Below are positions 34,322-45,904 of a stretch of 64,000 nucleotides of DNA, piece after piece; the first letter of the stretch is position 1; each line of letters starts with the position of its first letter. This DNA is from Vicia villosa (lineage: Eukaryota; Streptophyta; Magnoliopsida; Fabales; Fabaceae). Below the pieces are notes generated by a model that was given only the letters and a program-made list of their open reading frames with translations, searched no databases and had not been told where the DNA came from. Position numbers and translations under genes: made by a program. The stretch spans positions 37,766,766 to 37,830,765 of the forward strand of contig NC_081185.1 in assembly GCF_029867415.1 (NCBI RefSeq), written 5' to 3'.

Positions 34322-34411
34322 ACCCCGATCTCTTATCTGCGTAGGGTTTCCTATTCGCCCTTCAGAATAGGTGGCGACTCTAAACCTTCAATTTTAGGGC
34401 AGGTTGCTACA
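34322..34411 (+). repeat. 3' end of the 5' LTR of element C
   Basis: Last 90 bp, ending GGTTGCTACA just before the primer site. The rest lies upstream of element A, outside the window. Confidence 0.75.
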
Positions 34412-34413
34412 GC

Positions 34414-34431
34414 TGGCGACTCTGCTGGGGA
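34414..34431 (+). other. Primer binding site of element C
   Basis: TGGCGACTCTGCTGGGGA, the tRNA-Arg-type site of Ogre elements, two bases after the LTR end. Confidence 0.88.
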
Positions 34432-35384
34432 TAACTAATGGTGAATTGTTATGCTCCTAAGGCTTGAGAGGGTTTATGTTTTTGGTGAAATTTTTAGGGT
34501 TTGGCTAATTTGCCATTTTTAGGGTTTATGATTTTTATATAAATATTTAAATTGTTTAATTTTATTTATTTATTTATTTACAATTTAATTTGTTTATAGC
34601 AATTTTAATTAAATATTTGATTATTTGAATATTTATTATTTTTATTGCATTTTTGGGTTGTATATAAATTGCCGTTAAATCTAAGTGTGGGAATTATATT
34701 TAAGACCAGAGGGGAATTACATCGCCTACGAGTCTTATTATAATTCCACTCAGAGTGGGTTGAATATCCGGAAAGGTCTGATACGAGGCTTGACCTTGTT
34801 GAGGGCTGGACTTGGTATTTGGCTGATCTCTCTGGGAACCTACCCCTAAAATCCGAACCTCATGGATAAAATGAGTTGTTCTAAAATCCAAAGAGACAAA
34901 AAGTCTCGGCGGCTACGAACGACCCCATGAGACCTTCTAGAACATACCAACAGGAAGGGTAGGCACCCTAAGCCGTTACGTCGAACCTATGAACCTAGGG
35001 CTTATGTGCTTATTATGTGTTTACAATTTATATACTTCGAATATCTTGCGTTTTAATTTTTGCAGGTGTTCCTAAGCGTTCCCTGACCTACAGGGACTCT
35101 ATTTCTAAGACCATGCCCTTCCCACGAAGGACACCTTCATTTATGCACGTTGATTGGCCTCTCGATGGCTATGAGATCCAGTGACTGTCTTGAACGGTCA
35201 CCCCGTGCTCACTCCTACGTACTCCCTAGCCTATAGGGATTTCCTTTTACATCCATGTGTTTTCACAACGATGCGTCCTTCCCCGAAGGACAACTTCATT
35301 AGCATGCGTTTGACTGGCCTCTCGATGGCTATGAGATCTAGTGATTGTCTTGAACGGTCACTCCGTGCTTATTCTTGCGCACCC
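34432..35384 (+). other. 5' leader of element C with 156-bp repeat
   Basis: Non-coding. AT-rich to about 34680. From about 35066 there are diverged units of about 155 bp marked by GGCCTCTCGATGGCTATGAGAT at 35156 and 35312 and, beyond element D, at about 43083. Each is followed by TGTCTTGAACGGTCAC. Confidence 0.7.
35380..35384. repeat. Target duplication of element D, copy 1 (CACCC)
   Basis: The other end has CATCC at 42930-42934, one mismatch. Confidence 0.65.
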
Positions 35385-37912
35385 TGTAACATCCCAATTT
35401 TTATTAATATTTTTATTAATTATATTAGTAATTATATTGTTTGGTATTTTTAATAATAACTCATTTATTTAGTTATTATGTGATATAATAATTATTTAAG
35501 TATTTAATTATATGAGTGTTTGTGTTGTTTGACTTAATTGAGTTATTAGAGAGATATACCTAAATGGGCCTAAGTGATAGAAACATAATGGATGGATGGT
35601 GGGTTAAGCCCAATTGACATAAGTGAGATAGTAAGAGAAGATTAAGGTTTTAGAGGTTACTATTTTCATTTGGGGGAAAAGATAGGAAGAAGAGAAAAGA
35701 GGCAAAAGGGAAGAGAACAATGGTGGAAGAGAAAAGCTAGAAGAAACCTCATTTTTGCAGCAAGTTTCAGCATTGATTCACCTTAGCAAAACGGATGTAT
35801 CTCTCAATCCAACCGTTGGATCTTCGCGTGGTTTTGACACAACGTTCCTGACTCATAGAGGTAAGTTCTGACCGGAGAGATTTGGATTTTGAGGATTTTA
35901 AGTTCGTCTGATAAGCTGATTTCCGAACTGGTTTTTAGGTGTGTTTCCAAATTATGTTTGAAGGATTTATTTTGGAGAAAAGCTTAGAGCTATGGTGAAA
36001 GATTTCATATTTGCCAAGGTAAGGGTGGGGTTCTTTCATGCTAAAGGGTTGTATGATAGTATGTTATAGTGGGTTTAATTCTATACTTTGATATCCATGT
36101 TCTTCTATGTTGCAATTTTGGGTATTTGATGATTGTTGGAATGTGATGATATAAATGTGATAAGTTGTGTGCAATTGATAATCTATGTGTATTAGATTGT
36201 TATGTTTGTTGTGAGTAAACCATTGATAGTGAAATAATGGGTTTTGTTATAGAATTGGAAAATAATGGAATAGAAATATAATAGTTGAATTGAAATTAAT
36301 ATAGTTTAATTATTAATTGGATAGTTAAATTATTAGTTGAATTGATTCTAATAAGTCTATGTGATTGGAATATACTTGGACTTGGACCAATTATTCGGTT
36401 TATCGGTAAATTACGGTATTTTGAGAAATTGTTTGTAATTGTGTTTTGGCTTGAATATGTATGTTGAGAAATATATATTGTCATGCCAATGATGTTGTTT
36501 TGATATTGATTCTTTATGGTTAGTTGGTTAGCATTAATTCTAATGACTAATTGCTTGATGTTGAAAATGTGTGTTCATGTATAATTGACAAAAATGAGAA
36601 TTAACATGAGATAGTATGATTACTAGTGTTAATTGGATTGTGTGAATCGTAATTGATTAATTGGCCTCTCATATGTGAATGATGTGTGTGTGTTGTGAAT
36701 GTTGTGTACAATTGGTGGATAATTCATAGAGTTGAATTATTGTGATATGTGGAAAGTTAAGATGGTAGAGATGATCTTAATTGCATATATTTGTGAGATT
36801 GTACATACATTCATATCATAGTGTGCCTTGAAACATAGGTGGAATTGCTTTGAAACACAAGCGTGGCTTGGATTCTAGCGTGAATCGGAAAGCAGTAAAC
36901 TATATGTTTACATTTGGTGGCTTTGGTCTTGTCCGGATCTGAAGCGTGGCTAGATTCTATATGAATCGGAAGCGGTGGAACTTTGGGTCCATATTGGGTA
37001 CCACATGCATAGAGTCACATGTCTTGCATTGAGTTACATTGGAGTTACGTGATGTTTGAATATATGTAATTATGTGATTAGGTGATTGTTATGTGTGCAT
37101 GAGATGTGATAATTAAATTTGGTGATGTTTGGTACATGATTTTGGTGATATATGTAAATGAAACGTATATGATGAGAATGCAAATATATATATGTATTAA
37201 TGATATATGTATATATGTGGAATATATGAACCATGTTTTGCCATTGTTGATAGTTGTATTAATTTACGTTGTTATTATGAAGTATATGTTATTATGTGCT
37301 TGAATGACATACTTGTAAACTTGAATACATTGTTATAGTTGATAGTTAACATTATTGTTGTGATGCAAATTGCTTATATTGAGAAGTGGTGAATTGTGTA
37401 TGATTTTATCTTTGCTATATGTATTATCATACTTTCCTTTATAATGTTTGATATCTCACCCCTTCTGCTGATGTTTCCCCTACCATGGGAAATGGGCAGG
37501 TACTCAAGTATAGCTGTGGAAGTTTGTAGATTCACCGTGTCTAGTTGGTGTGTCGCTCTGATACGTAGCACTCGGGGGTTGTCTATATTGTTGTTTCTAT
37601 GTTGTTCATGTTTTAGTTGTTGAGTTCCAAATTGGATAATGAGAAGTACTATGATGTTTGAAGTTGTTTTCGATTAAATAAGATGATTTGTTTATAAATT
37701 CGAATGTTATGATTCCGCTGCATATTAAAATGAAGTTGGTTTGTCTAAGAGCTGTTATAAGTTTTTTTGTGCTTCTCTGAGATTAAAGTGCTATGTATCT
37801 GTTTATGAGTTGTTTATAGGAAGTAAATGTGATATCCCAAGTGCATTGTTGATAGTTTTAAAATACTCTGATTTTTCGCATGATATTTTTGGGTAGAATT
37901 TGGGGTGTTACA
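35385..37912 (+). repeat. 5' LTR of element D
   Basis: 2528 bp, TGTAACATCCC to GGGGTGTTACA. AT-rich and non-coding. Contains two diverged copies of GCGTGGCT..GATTCTA..GAATCGGA near 36866 and 36945. Confidence 0.93.
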
Positions 37913-37916
37913 TTAG

Positions 37917-37928
37917 TGGTATCAGAGC
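37917..37928 (+). other. Primer binding site of element D
   Basis: TGGTATCAGAGC, complementary to the 3' end of plant initiator tRNA-Met, four bases after the LTR. Confidence 0.9.
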
Positions 37929-38850
37929 AGGTCGGTCCGTCCGACCAAGTTGTCGAGTCAGTTGAGTTGTGTGACAGTTGAATGATGTTAGTGTTTTATT
38001 CCTTAGTACGCGACATGTGTGTGAAACACTGTTGGTACTTGTTCGTTTTGTTGCAGGGTTAGTTTGAGCGAAGTATGGAAGAAGCTGTGCTTCTTGGATA
38101 TGTTTCAATTGTAAGTTATTGGTGCAATATATTTCTTAAGGAGACAGAGCAAGCAATGTAGAAGTTTGTTGGTTTCCGAATTCGAAGGTAACATGGATTT
38201 AAGATTTTGGTTGTTTAACAAGTCGGAACGTCTTGGAATAAGGACAATTGTTATAAGATGGAATTTAGGAAGTTGTCATATTCAGCATTATTGGTGGACT
38301 GTGAAGTTATCAGTTTAAGTAACCGTTGCGTAGGATGTTGACGTAAGAATAATTATTAAGCGACGAATTACGGTAGACCTTGTCAAGGGATCCTTGGCAA
38401 GAGATTGGAAAAGTTGTCGAAGTTGTTGGAACGTTCAAGTCGGAGTTAGAAATGCGAAGGGACGAGTATGATTCCAAGAATAAAAAGTGTTGATAGTGGT
38501 GTAAAGGAATTATGTTCTAATGTTATCACAAGGTGTGTGTTAGCATGTTCAGATGATTTTGGGAGTTAATAAAGTATGGTACTTTTGGTGATGTAAAGGA
38601 TTCTATTGCAGTTAAGTAACGATGGTTTACGCTACCATTATGGTTGTCGGCTATCTATTGACAAATTGAGGAACTGATCACCCTTAATCTCTTGTTGATA
38701 GTAGACGGAATCGTATTGGAATGAGATAGACTTGTCTTACCAGCTTGATAATATTGGAAGTGAATAAGTCCGTGCAAGATGGTGCGATGTTGTTTAGGTT
38801 GTTTGCAACTTTGGATGTTCATGAGGAAATGACGATTGGGGGATTATCGA
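37929..38850 (+). other. Unrecognisable interior of element D (gag/protease position)
   Basis: Where gag and protease should be. Only short frames remain and no motif could be identified. Confidence 0.5.
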
Positions 38851-39105
38851 TAGTTGGCGAATTTGCTTAAGTGTTTCCTGAAGATGTAAGTGATTTACCG
38901 TCAGAAAGAAAAGTTGAGTTTTCGACCGATTTAGTTCCTAGAACTAGTCTTGTATCGAGGACTCCATATAGGATGTCTGCTTATGATGTTGGAAGAGTTA
39001 AAGAGTCAACTTGAAGATTTGTTTGAGGAGAGGTTGATTCGTTCGAGTGTGTCGTCTAGAGGTGCATATGTTTTTGTTGGTTAAGAAGAAGGAAGGTTTT
39101 GCAAG
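38851..39105 (+). pseudogene. RT N-terminal fragment of element D
   Basis: Translation shows FPEDVSDLPSEREVEF, then a decayed form of the DLVPGT..PYRMS block and QLEDLFEERLIRSSVS. This is the pre-RT region of Tekay-type elements, in two frames with stops. The palm and catalytic box are missing; the sequence jumps to RNase H at about 39110. Confidence 0.75.
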
Positions 39106-39109
39106 GATT

Positions 39110-39480
39110 TATGTTGAAACAAAAAGGACAAGTTGTAGCTTATGCTCCAAAGCAACTTAAGATTCATGAGAGAAATTATCTGACGCAAGATTTTGAGTTG
39201 GCCGCCGTTGTTTTTTGTTTTAAAACTTTGAAGGAAATACTTATTTGGATCGAGATTCGATGTGTATAGTGACTACAAGAGTTTGAAGTATTTGCTTGAT
39301 CAGAAAGAGTTGAATATGAGACAGAGAAGGTGGTTGGAATTCTTGAAGGACTAGGATTTTGCTTTGAATTATCATCCGGGAAAAGCGAACGTTGTAGCCA
39401 ATGCATTGAGTAGGAAATAATTGCATATGTCTATGTTGATGATTCAAGAATTGGAATTGTTGGAATAATTTCGAGATTTG
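39110..39480 (+). pseudogene. RNase H remnant of element D
   Basis: [66 protein letters not shown] and [17 protein letters not shown] can be read across frames with stop codons. It aligns well with the start of the E pol frame. The N-terminal part of the fold is missing. Confidence 0.85.
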
Positions 39481-39599
39481 AGTTTGGTATGTTGAAGCTT
39501 ACTTGTGGTATTCTTGATGAGATTAGAGAAGGTCAGAAATCGGATTTGAAATTGGTTGACAAGATGAAATTGATTTATTGAGGATAAGGTGATAATTTT

Positions 39600-40320
39600 C
39601 GGATTGACGAGAACGGTGTCATGAGATGTCGTGATTGAATTTGTATTTCAGATGTTTCGGATTTGAAAAAGAGAATTTTTGGGATGAAGGGCATCAAAGT
39701 GGTTGAGTAATTATCCTGGTGCTACTAAGATGTATCAAGACTTGAGAAAGTTATTTTTGTGGCGAGGTATGAAGAAGGATATTGCGGAATTTGTGTATTC
39801 GTGTTTGACTTGTCAGAAGTCAATGATTGAACATCAGAAACCGTCTGGTTTGATGCAACCGTTGTCCATTCCTGAGTGGAAGTGGGATAGCATTTCTATG
39901 GATTTGTTTTGGGTTTTTCTAGGAAATCGATTAATTGTGAGGCAATTTGGGTCATTGTAGATGGATTGACGAATTTTGCTCACTCTATTCCGATAAGCAG
40001 GGATTATCCGATGGAGAGACTTGCAAAGTTGTATTTTGAAAAGATTGTGAGTTGGCATGGTATTCCATCGAGTGTTGTTTCTGATAGAGATCCGAAGTTT
40101 ACTTCTAGATTTTGGAAAGTTTTGTAGAGTACTTTGATTATTAAGTTGTGTTTGAGTTTTGTTTATCATCCGCAAGCTGATGGTCAAACGGAGAAGACGA
40201 TTCAGTAACTTAAGGATCTTTTGAGAGCTTGTATTTTGAAGCTTTGTATGGTCGAAGGTGTGGAACGCCTTTGTGTTCGTTTGATTCTGGGGAGAGTAAG
40301 TGTAGTTTTGGAGATGAGAT
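39600..40320 (+). pseudogene. Integrase remnant of element D
   Basis: Pieces match E integrase: [32 protein letters not shown] (first Asp), [15 protein letters not shown] (second Asp), YHPQADGQTEKTIQ (Glu region), then an abrupt jump to a piece of the ALYGRRC block. The C-terminal domain and chromodomain are gone. Several stops and frame changes. Confidence 0.85.
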
Positions 40321-40336
40321 GGTTGTGTCGAGGGTA

Positions 40337-40372
40337 TTTTCGAGGACGAAAATATTCTAAGTGGAGGAGAGT
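40337..40372 (+). other. Hairpin and polypurine tract of element D
   Basis: TTTTCGAGGACGAAAA, an inverted repeat, then GTGGAGGAGAGT before the 3' LTR. E has the same arrangement at 52507-52543 on the minus strand. Such a motif before the purine tract is usual in Tekay-type elements. Confidence 0.7.
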
Positions 40373-42929
40373 TGTAACATCCCAATTTTTATTAATATTT
40401 TTATTAATTATATTAGTAATTATATTGTTTGGTATTTTTAATAATAACTCATTTATTTAGTTATTATGCGATATAATAATTATTTAAGTATTTAATTATA
40501 TGAGTGTTTGTGTTGTTTGACTTAATTGAGTTATTAGAGAGATATACCTAAATGGGCCTAAGTGATAGAAACATAATGGATGGATGGTGGGTTAAGCCCA
40601 ATTGACATAAGTGAGATAGTAAGAGAAGATTAAGGTTTTAGAGGTTACTATTTTCATTTGGGGGAAAAGATAGGAAGAAGAGAAAAGAGGCAAAAGGGAA
40701 GAGAACAATGGTGGAAGAGAAAAGCTAGAAGAAACCTCATTTTTGCAGCAAGTTTCAGCATTGATTCACCTTAGCAAAACGGATGTATCTCTCAATCCAA
40801 CCGTTGGATCTTCGCGTGGTTTTGACACAACGTTCCTGACTCATAGAGGTAAGTTCTGACCGGAGAGATTTGGATTTTGAGGATTTTAAGTTCGTCTGAT
40901 AAGCTGATTTCCGAACTGGTTTTTAGGTGTGTCTCCAAATTATGTTTGAAGGATTTATTTTGGAGAAAAGCTTAGAGCTATGGTGAAAGATTTCATATTT
41001 GCCAAGGTAAGGGTGGGGTTCTTTCATGCTAAAGGGTTGTATGATAGTATGTTATAGTGGGTTTAATTCTATACTTTGATATCCATGTTCTTCTATGTTG
41101 CAATTTTGGGTATTTGATGATTGTTGGAATGTGATGATATAAATGTGATAAGTTGTGTGCAATTGATAATCTATGTGTATTAGATTGTTATGTTTGTTGT
41201 GAGTAAACCATTGATAGTGAAATAATGGGTTTTGTTATAGAATTGGAAAATAATGGAATAGAAATATAATAGTTGAATTTAAATTAATATAGTTTAATTA
41301 TTAATTGGATAGTTAAATTATTAGTTGAATTGATTCCAATAAGTCTATGTGATTGGAATATACTTGGACTTGGACCAATTATTCGGTTTATCGGTAAATT
41401 ACGGTATTTTGAGAAATTGTTTGTAATTGTGTTTTGGCTTGAATATGTATGTTGAGAAATATATATTGTCATGCCAATGATGTTGTTTTGATATTGATTC
41501 TTTATGGTTAGTTGGTTAGCATTAATTCTAATGACTAATTGCTTGATGTTGAAAATGTGTGTTCATGTATAATTGACAAAAATGAGAATTAACATGAGAT
41601 AGTATGATTACTAGTGTTAATTGGATTGTGTGAATCGTAATTGATTAATTGGCCTCTCATATGTGAATGATGTGTGTGTTGTGAATGTTGTGTACAATTG
41701 GTGGATAATTCATAGAGTTGAATTATTGTGATATGTGGAAAGTTAAGATGGTAGAGATGATCTTAATTGCATATATTTGTGAGATTGTACATACATTCAT
41801 ATCATAGTGTGCCTTGAAACATAGGTGGAATTGCTTTGAAACACAAGCGTGGCTTGGATTCTAGAGTGAATCGGAAAGCGGTAAACTATATGTTTACATT
41901 TGGTGGCTTTGGTCTTGTCCGGATCTGAAGCGTGGCTAGATTCTATATGAATCGGAAGCGGTGGAACTTTGGGTCCATATTGGGTACCACATGCATAGAG
42001 TCACATGTCTTGCATTGAGTTACATTGGAGTTACGTGATGTTTGAATATATGTAATTATGTGATTAGGTGATTGTTATGTGTGCATGAGATGTGATAATT
42101 AAATTTGGTGATGTTTGGTACATGATTTTGGTGATATATGTAAATGAAACGTATATGATGAGAATGCAAATATATATATGTATTAATGATATATGTATAT
42201 ATGTGGAATATATGAACCATGTTTTGCCATTGTTGATAGTTGTATTAATTTACGTTGTTATTATGAAGTATATGTTATTATGTGCTTGAATGACATACTT
42301 GTAAACTTGAATACATTGTTATAGTTGATAGTTAACATTATTGTTGTGATGCAAATTGCTTATATTGAGAAGTGGTGAATTGTGTATGATTTTATCTTTG
42401 CTATATGTATTATCATACTTTCCTTTATAATGTTTGATATCTCACCCCTTCTGCTGATGTTTCCCCTACCATGGGAAATGGGCAGGTACTCAAGTATAGC
42501 TGTGGAAGTTTGTAGATTCACCGTGTCTAGTTGGTGTGTCGCTCTGATACGTAGCACTCGGGGGTTGTCTATATTGTTGTTTCTATGTTGTTCATGTTTT
42601 AGTTGTTGAGTTCCAAATTGGATAATGAGAAGTACTATGATGTTTGAAGTTGTTTTCGATTAAATAAGATGATTTGTTTATAAATTCGAATGTTATGATT
42701 CCGCTGCATATTAAAATGAAGTTGGTTTGTCTAAGAGCTGTTATAAGTTTTTTTGTGCTTCTCTGAGATTAAAGTGCTATGTATCTGTTTATGAGTTGTT
42801 TATAGGAAGTAAATGTGATATCCCAAGTGCATTGTTGATAGTTTTAAAATACTCTGATTTTTCGCATGATATTTTTGGGTAGAATTTGGGGTTCGCATGA
42901 TATTTTTGGGTAGAATTTGGGGTGTTACA
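40373..42929 (+). repeat. 3' LTR of element D
   Basis: 2557 bp. The excess over the 5' LTR equals a 31-bp tandem duplication near the end (42861-42891 and 42892-42922) minus a 2-bp GT loss. Confidence 0.93.
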
Positions 42930-44200
42930 CATCCTCTAACTTGTAGGTTTTGGATTTCCATTTGTGCGTCTTCAATCCCTAGCCTGTGGGGATTCCACTT
43001 CGTCCGATATCGTCCTTAGATAAGTTGTGTTCCACACAGAGGACCTTCCCACCAAGGACAACTTCATTGGTACACGTCGATTGGCCTCTCGATGGCCATG
43101 AGACTTGGTGATTGTCTTGAACGGTCACCAGCCGCTACCTTCTGCATATTCCCTAATCTAAGGGATTTCCATTGGCGTGTCGTAACATATAGCTTGCAAG
43201 GATTTCACTAGAGTCAAATGTCATCCCTAAATCCACATAAGGTTATCCCTAGGATTATACTTCACACATCTGCATTGCATACACGGAATTATAATACAAG
43301 GGGTCTCTCGCATACGCACACATTCGCATTTTCATGCATTCATTCATACATTTACATTCGCATCTTCGCCCGCACCCATACTTACCATGCTAGCCGGTTT
43401 CCCGAAACTCCCGAAGGAAAAGATCACAATCTATGGATAAAGGAGAATAAAATATGAACGTGGTCTTACAAGGAGGAAAAAAGGGATGTCTTTCGCCATG
43501 CCGACTACATGTCCATGCCTTGTCGTAACAGGACTATAAATATAACTGAGGTCATCGTCAAGAAAAGATTAGTTCAACAAAAGAGTTCCCTCATAGATAC
43601 ACACAAGGGGTATCTAGTCATAAGCGGGTTCATCTATGAACATAGCGAAACTTACGTGGATGCTCTACGATAACCTGGGGGCAAGGATTAGTCCAACTGG
43701 GGCAATATCCTAAACAAATACGCATAACTACGACGGAGGGAATGCGACATATGTTAACCCCTCACCAAGGGGCAAAAGGGTCATAGGTGCTCTCTATCAA
43801 TCTACGGGCTCTGAAGGTTACAAATGGTGTGATACTATCCTTAGGAAAAGCAAAGGAGGTTCAGTCAAAGGAAACTCATGAAGTTCCGATACGACGAAAA
43901 CCCACCGCTAACAATTCATTCCCGACAGGTTTGACGTGCCCAAGGAAAATTCGAGGTTACCCTTACTTCTACAAGTCCATCAACTAAGGAGGAAAACAAG
44001 GTCAACGGATTTACAAAGGGGATTACCCCTAGGATCAATAGGTTTTTCCACGCTCAGAAGTTCAATCCCTATGATCGCTAAGTGTTACTCAAGATAAAAT
44101 TTGTGCCTTCGGATTAGCAATTCTAATGGGATGACTACACAGGTTTTGGAATCGATTCACTCGCACGCTTCTATTCTATTCTATTTCAAATTTAAGGTTA
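42930..44200 (+). other. Element C interior, first part
   Basis: Completes the 156-bp repeat up to about 43200, then about 1 kb of non-coding sequence with GGGGCAA/CAAGGGG words. No gene or known motif seen. Confidence 0.6.
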
Positions 44201-44500
44201 TTAACAAACTTAAGGGAGAATGACGAATACAAATAACTAAGTCCAGCTAAACATATGCTTTCAAGGTAAGACCGAGCCGAGGATGTACAGGCATTGCTTC
44301 AATTCCCAAACAGTGGAGATATAAGGATGTTAATCCCTCGTTACCCCCTCGAGCCAGGAGTTGGAGTTTGTTTTTACTTTTTCAATTAAACCTTGATTTC
44401 AACCAGGGGCAGGGTAGATTTCAATTAATTCAATGGCGTGTTTTGGTTGACAAGAGAATCAATCAATGAAGCAAAGGTTAAAGCATAAGGATCAAGTAAA
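44200..44500 (+). other. Conserved non-coding block shared by C and F
   Basis: Contains GATGTACAGGCATTG, CAGTGGAGATATAAGGATGTTAATCCCTCG and GGGGCAGGGTAG in the same order as the minus strand of F at 60610-60870. In F it lies just after truncated gag. No protein motif recognised. Confidence 0.75.
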
Positions 44501-44710
44501 GCAAAGGTTCAAGCATATCTTTTTCCTCGCATTCATCCAAGAATGAGGGAGTAATGGAGACAACATCTTCTTCCTCAGATATATCATTCAAGACCGAGGA
44601 TGTATCGAAGTCGAAGCTTGCAAATCAAAGTCAACATGGCAGTCACAATATTCAAAGTCCAAGAATCAAATCTCAAAAGGAGCATTCAAAAAAAGGAGAG
44701 AAGCGCCCGT

Positions 44711-44793
44711 TAAGTCAAAATGAAAAAAAAACAAAAACGACTTAGGCAAAATTAGGGCATCCCGATGAATCAAATCCGAAAGAATTGGTTCAT
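44711..44793 (+). other. Two hairpins related to the Ogre post-integrase cluster (element C)
   Basis: Unit 1: TAAGTC 44711-44716 pairs with GACTTA 44739-44744, then GGCAAAA. Unit 2: ATGAATC 44765-44771 pairs with GGTTCAT 44787-44793 (one T.G), enclosing an inner CGAAAG loop with a weaker stem. Stem sequences differ from A and B while pairing is kept. Confidence 0.65.
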
Positions 44794-45900
44794 GCAAAAT
44801 AAGGGATAAAAACAAAACAAAGGCGAAATACAAAGGATAATCTTGTGACTGCTAAATCATCGAAGCTTCTCATTCAATGCTTGGATCTTTGCAACATTTT
44901 TCATCAAAGCTTGGATCCCTACTAAGGCTTTTGCTCAACATCAGAACTGAAACAATTCTCTTGCAAACAAAGCACAATCATTGGATTAGGCGAATTCTTA
45001 GGATTTGGAGAACATCAAGGAGAAAGGGGTGGGATAAATAAAATTTTGAGCCTTATATCCATTGTTTCTTAAAACATGAACCAGGCCAAGTTACAACATT
45101 TAAAAGTCCTAATTGAGGCAAGGTTAACTACGAAAGCATATTAAGCAGGATTTTGTTATACCGACTCCTATGTTTGTTAAAACTATTTCTAACCACTGCG
45201 CTTCTTTAAGCATTCGTTTCTAATCATCCAGTCCTAATTCATAACGGACTTCGACTTCAAAACTTGCATACGCATCGCATTGGAGTTACTTCTCAGAGGG
45301 TACAACGTCATCTGTGAATATACACTTAGCATCAAGAAGATCTCGAAATTGGTTTAATCAAAGGTGATCATTTCTAATAAAGACTCTTGAATGGGGGGAA
45401 TCACATCTAGAGGGTTCCCCTAAACAGGGGCAAAATTTCAAAGATCACCAGGGCATGCAATCGAATATCCTATTAACTAGGGGCATTCATCCAAAAGGTT
45501 CAATCGACTTGGGGCACACCTCGAAGCAGTCTCAATCAGGGGCATGTCAAACATGGGAAGAATTCAAATTCAAAACGATAGTGCACTATGGATAACCCTC
45601 CATATCCTGGGGATCAAGGGCATACCCTTCAATCTAAAAGTCAAAGCATACGACAAAGCCAAAATGGGGCAAGGCGCACAACATAAGGAAAAGGCGTTCT
45701 CACACTCTACAAACATCGAACAAATTTTTCTCCTAACTACGATCTTCAAAGTTTAAAAAATAGGTATTGGGGAATCGCGCTAGCATCCGACAACCTTACA
45801 ACTCCAGTGAACTATATACGCCTTGGTTATTAACAACCTATCATTGGAGCATCATGCAAATACATATAAGTCACACATTACATACATTGGTCGATACATT
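44794..45900 (+). other. Element C interior, 3' UTR-like part
   Basis: Non-coding. 45030-45180 (TTTTGAGCCTTATATCC, then AAGTTACAACATTTAAAAGTCCTAA) is homologous to F at about 60040-60140 on the minus strand. Confidence 0.65.
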
Positions 45901-45904
45901 ACAC

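Larger units (their letters stand above)
35385..42929 (+). mobile_element. Element D: internally deleted Tekay-like Ty3/gypsy element with nearly identical LTRs
   Basis: LTRs of 2528 and 2557 bp enclose a 2.46-kb interior with an initiator-Met primer site, degenerate pol pieces and a purine tract. LTRs differ by only about seven substitutions, a 2-bp indel and one 31-bp duplication by eye, so the insertion is recent. The interior has lost gag, most of protease and RT including the catalytic box, and is full of stops. Pol pieces are closest to those of E. Confidence 0.9.

Noticed and set aside
43218..45756. Small open frames in C as gag remnants
   Set aside because: No capsid or zinc-knuckle residues; composition and stops look non-coding.
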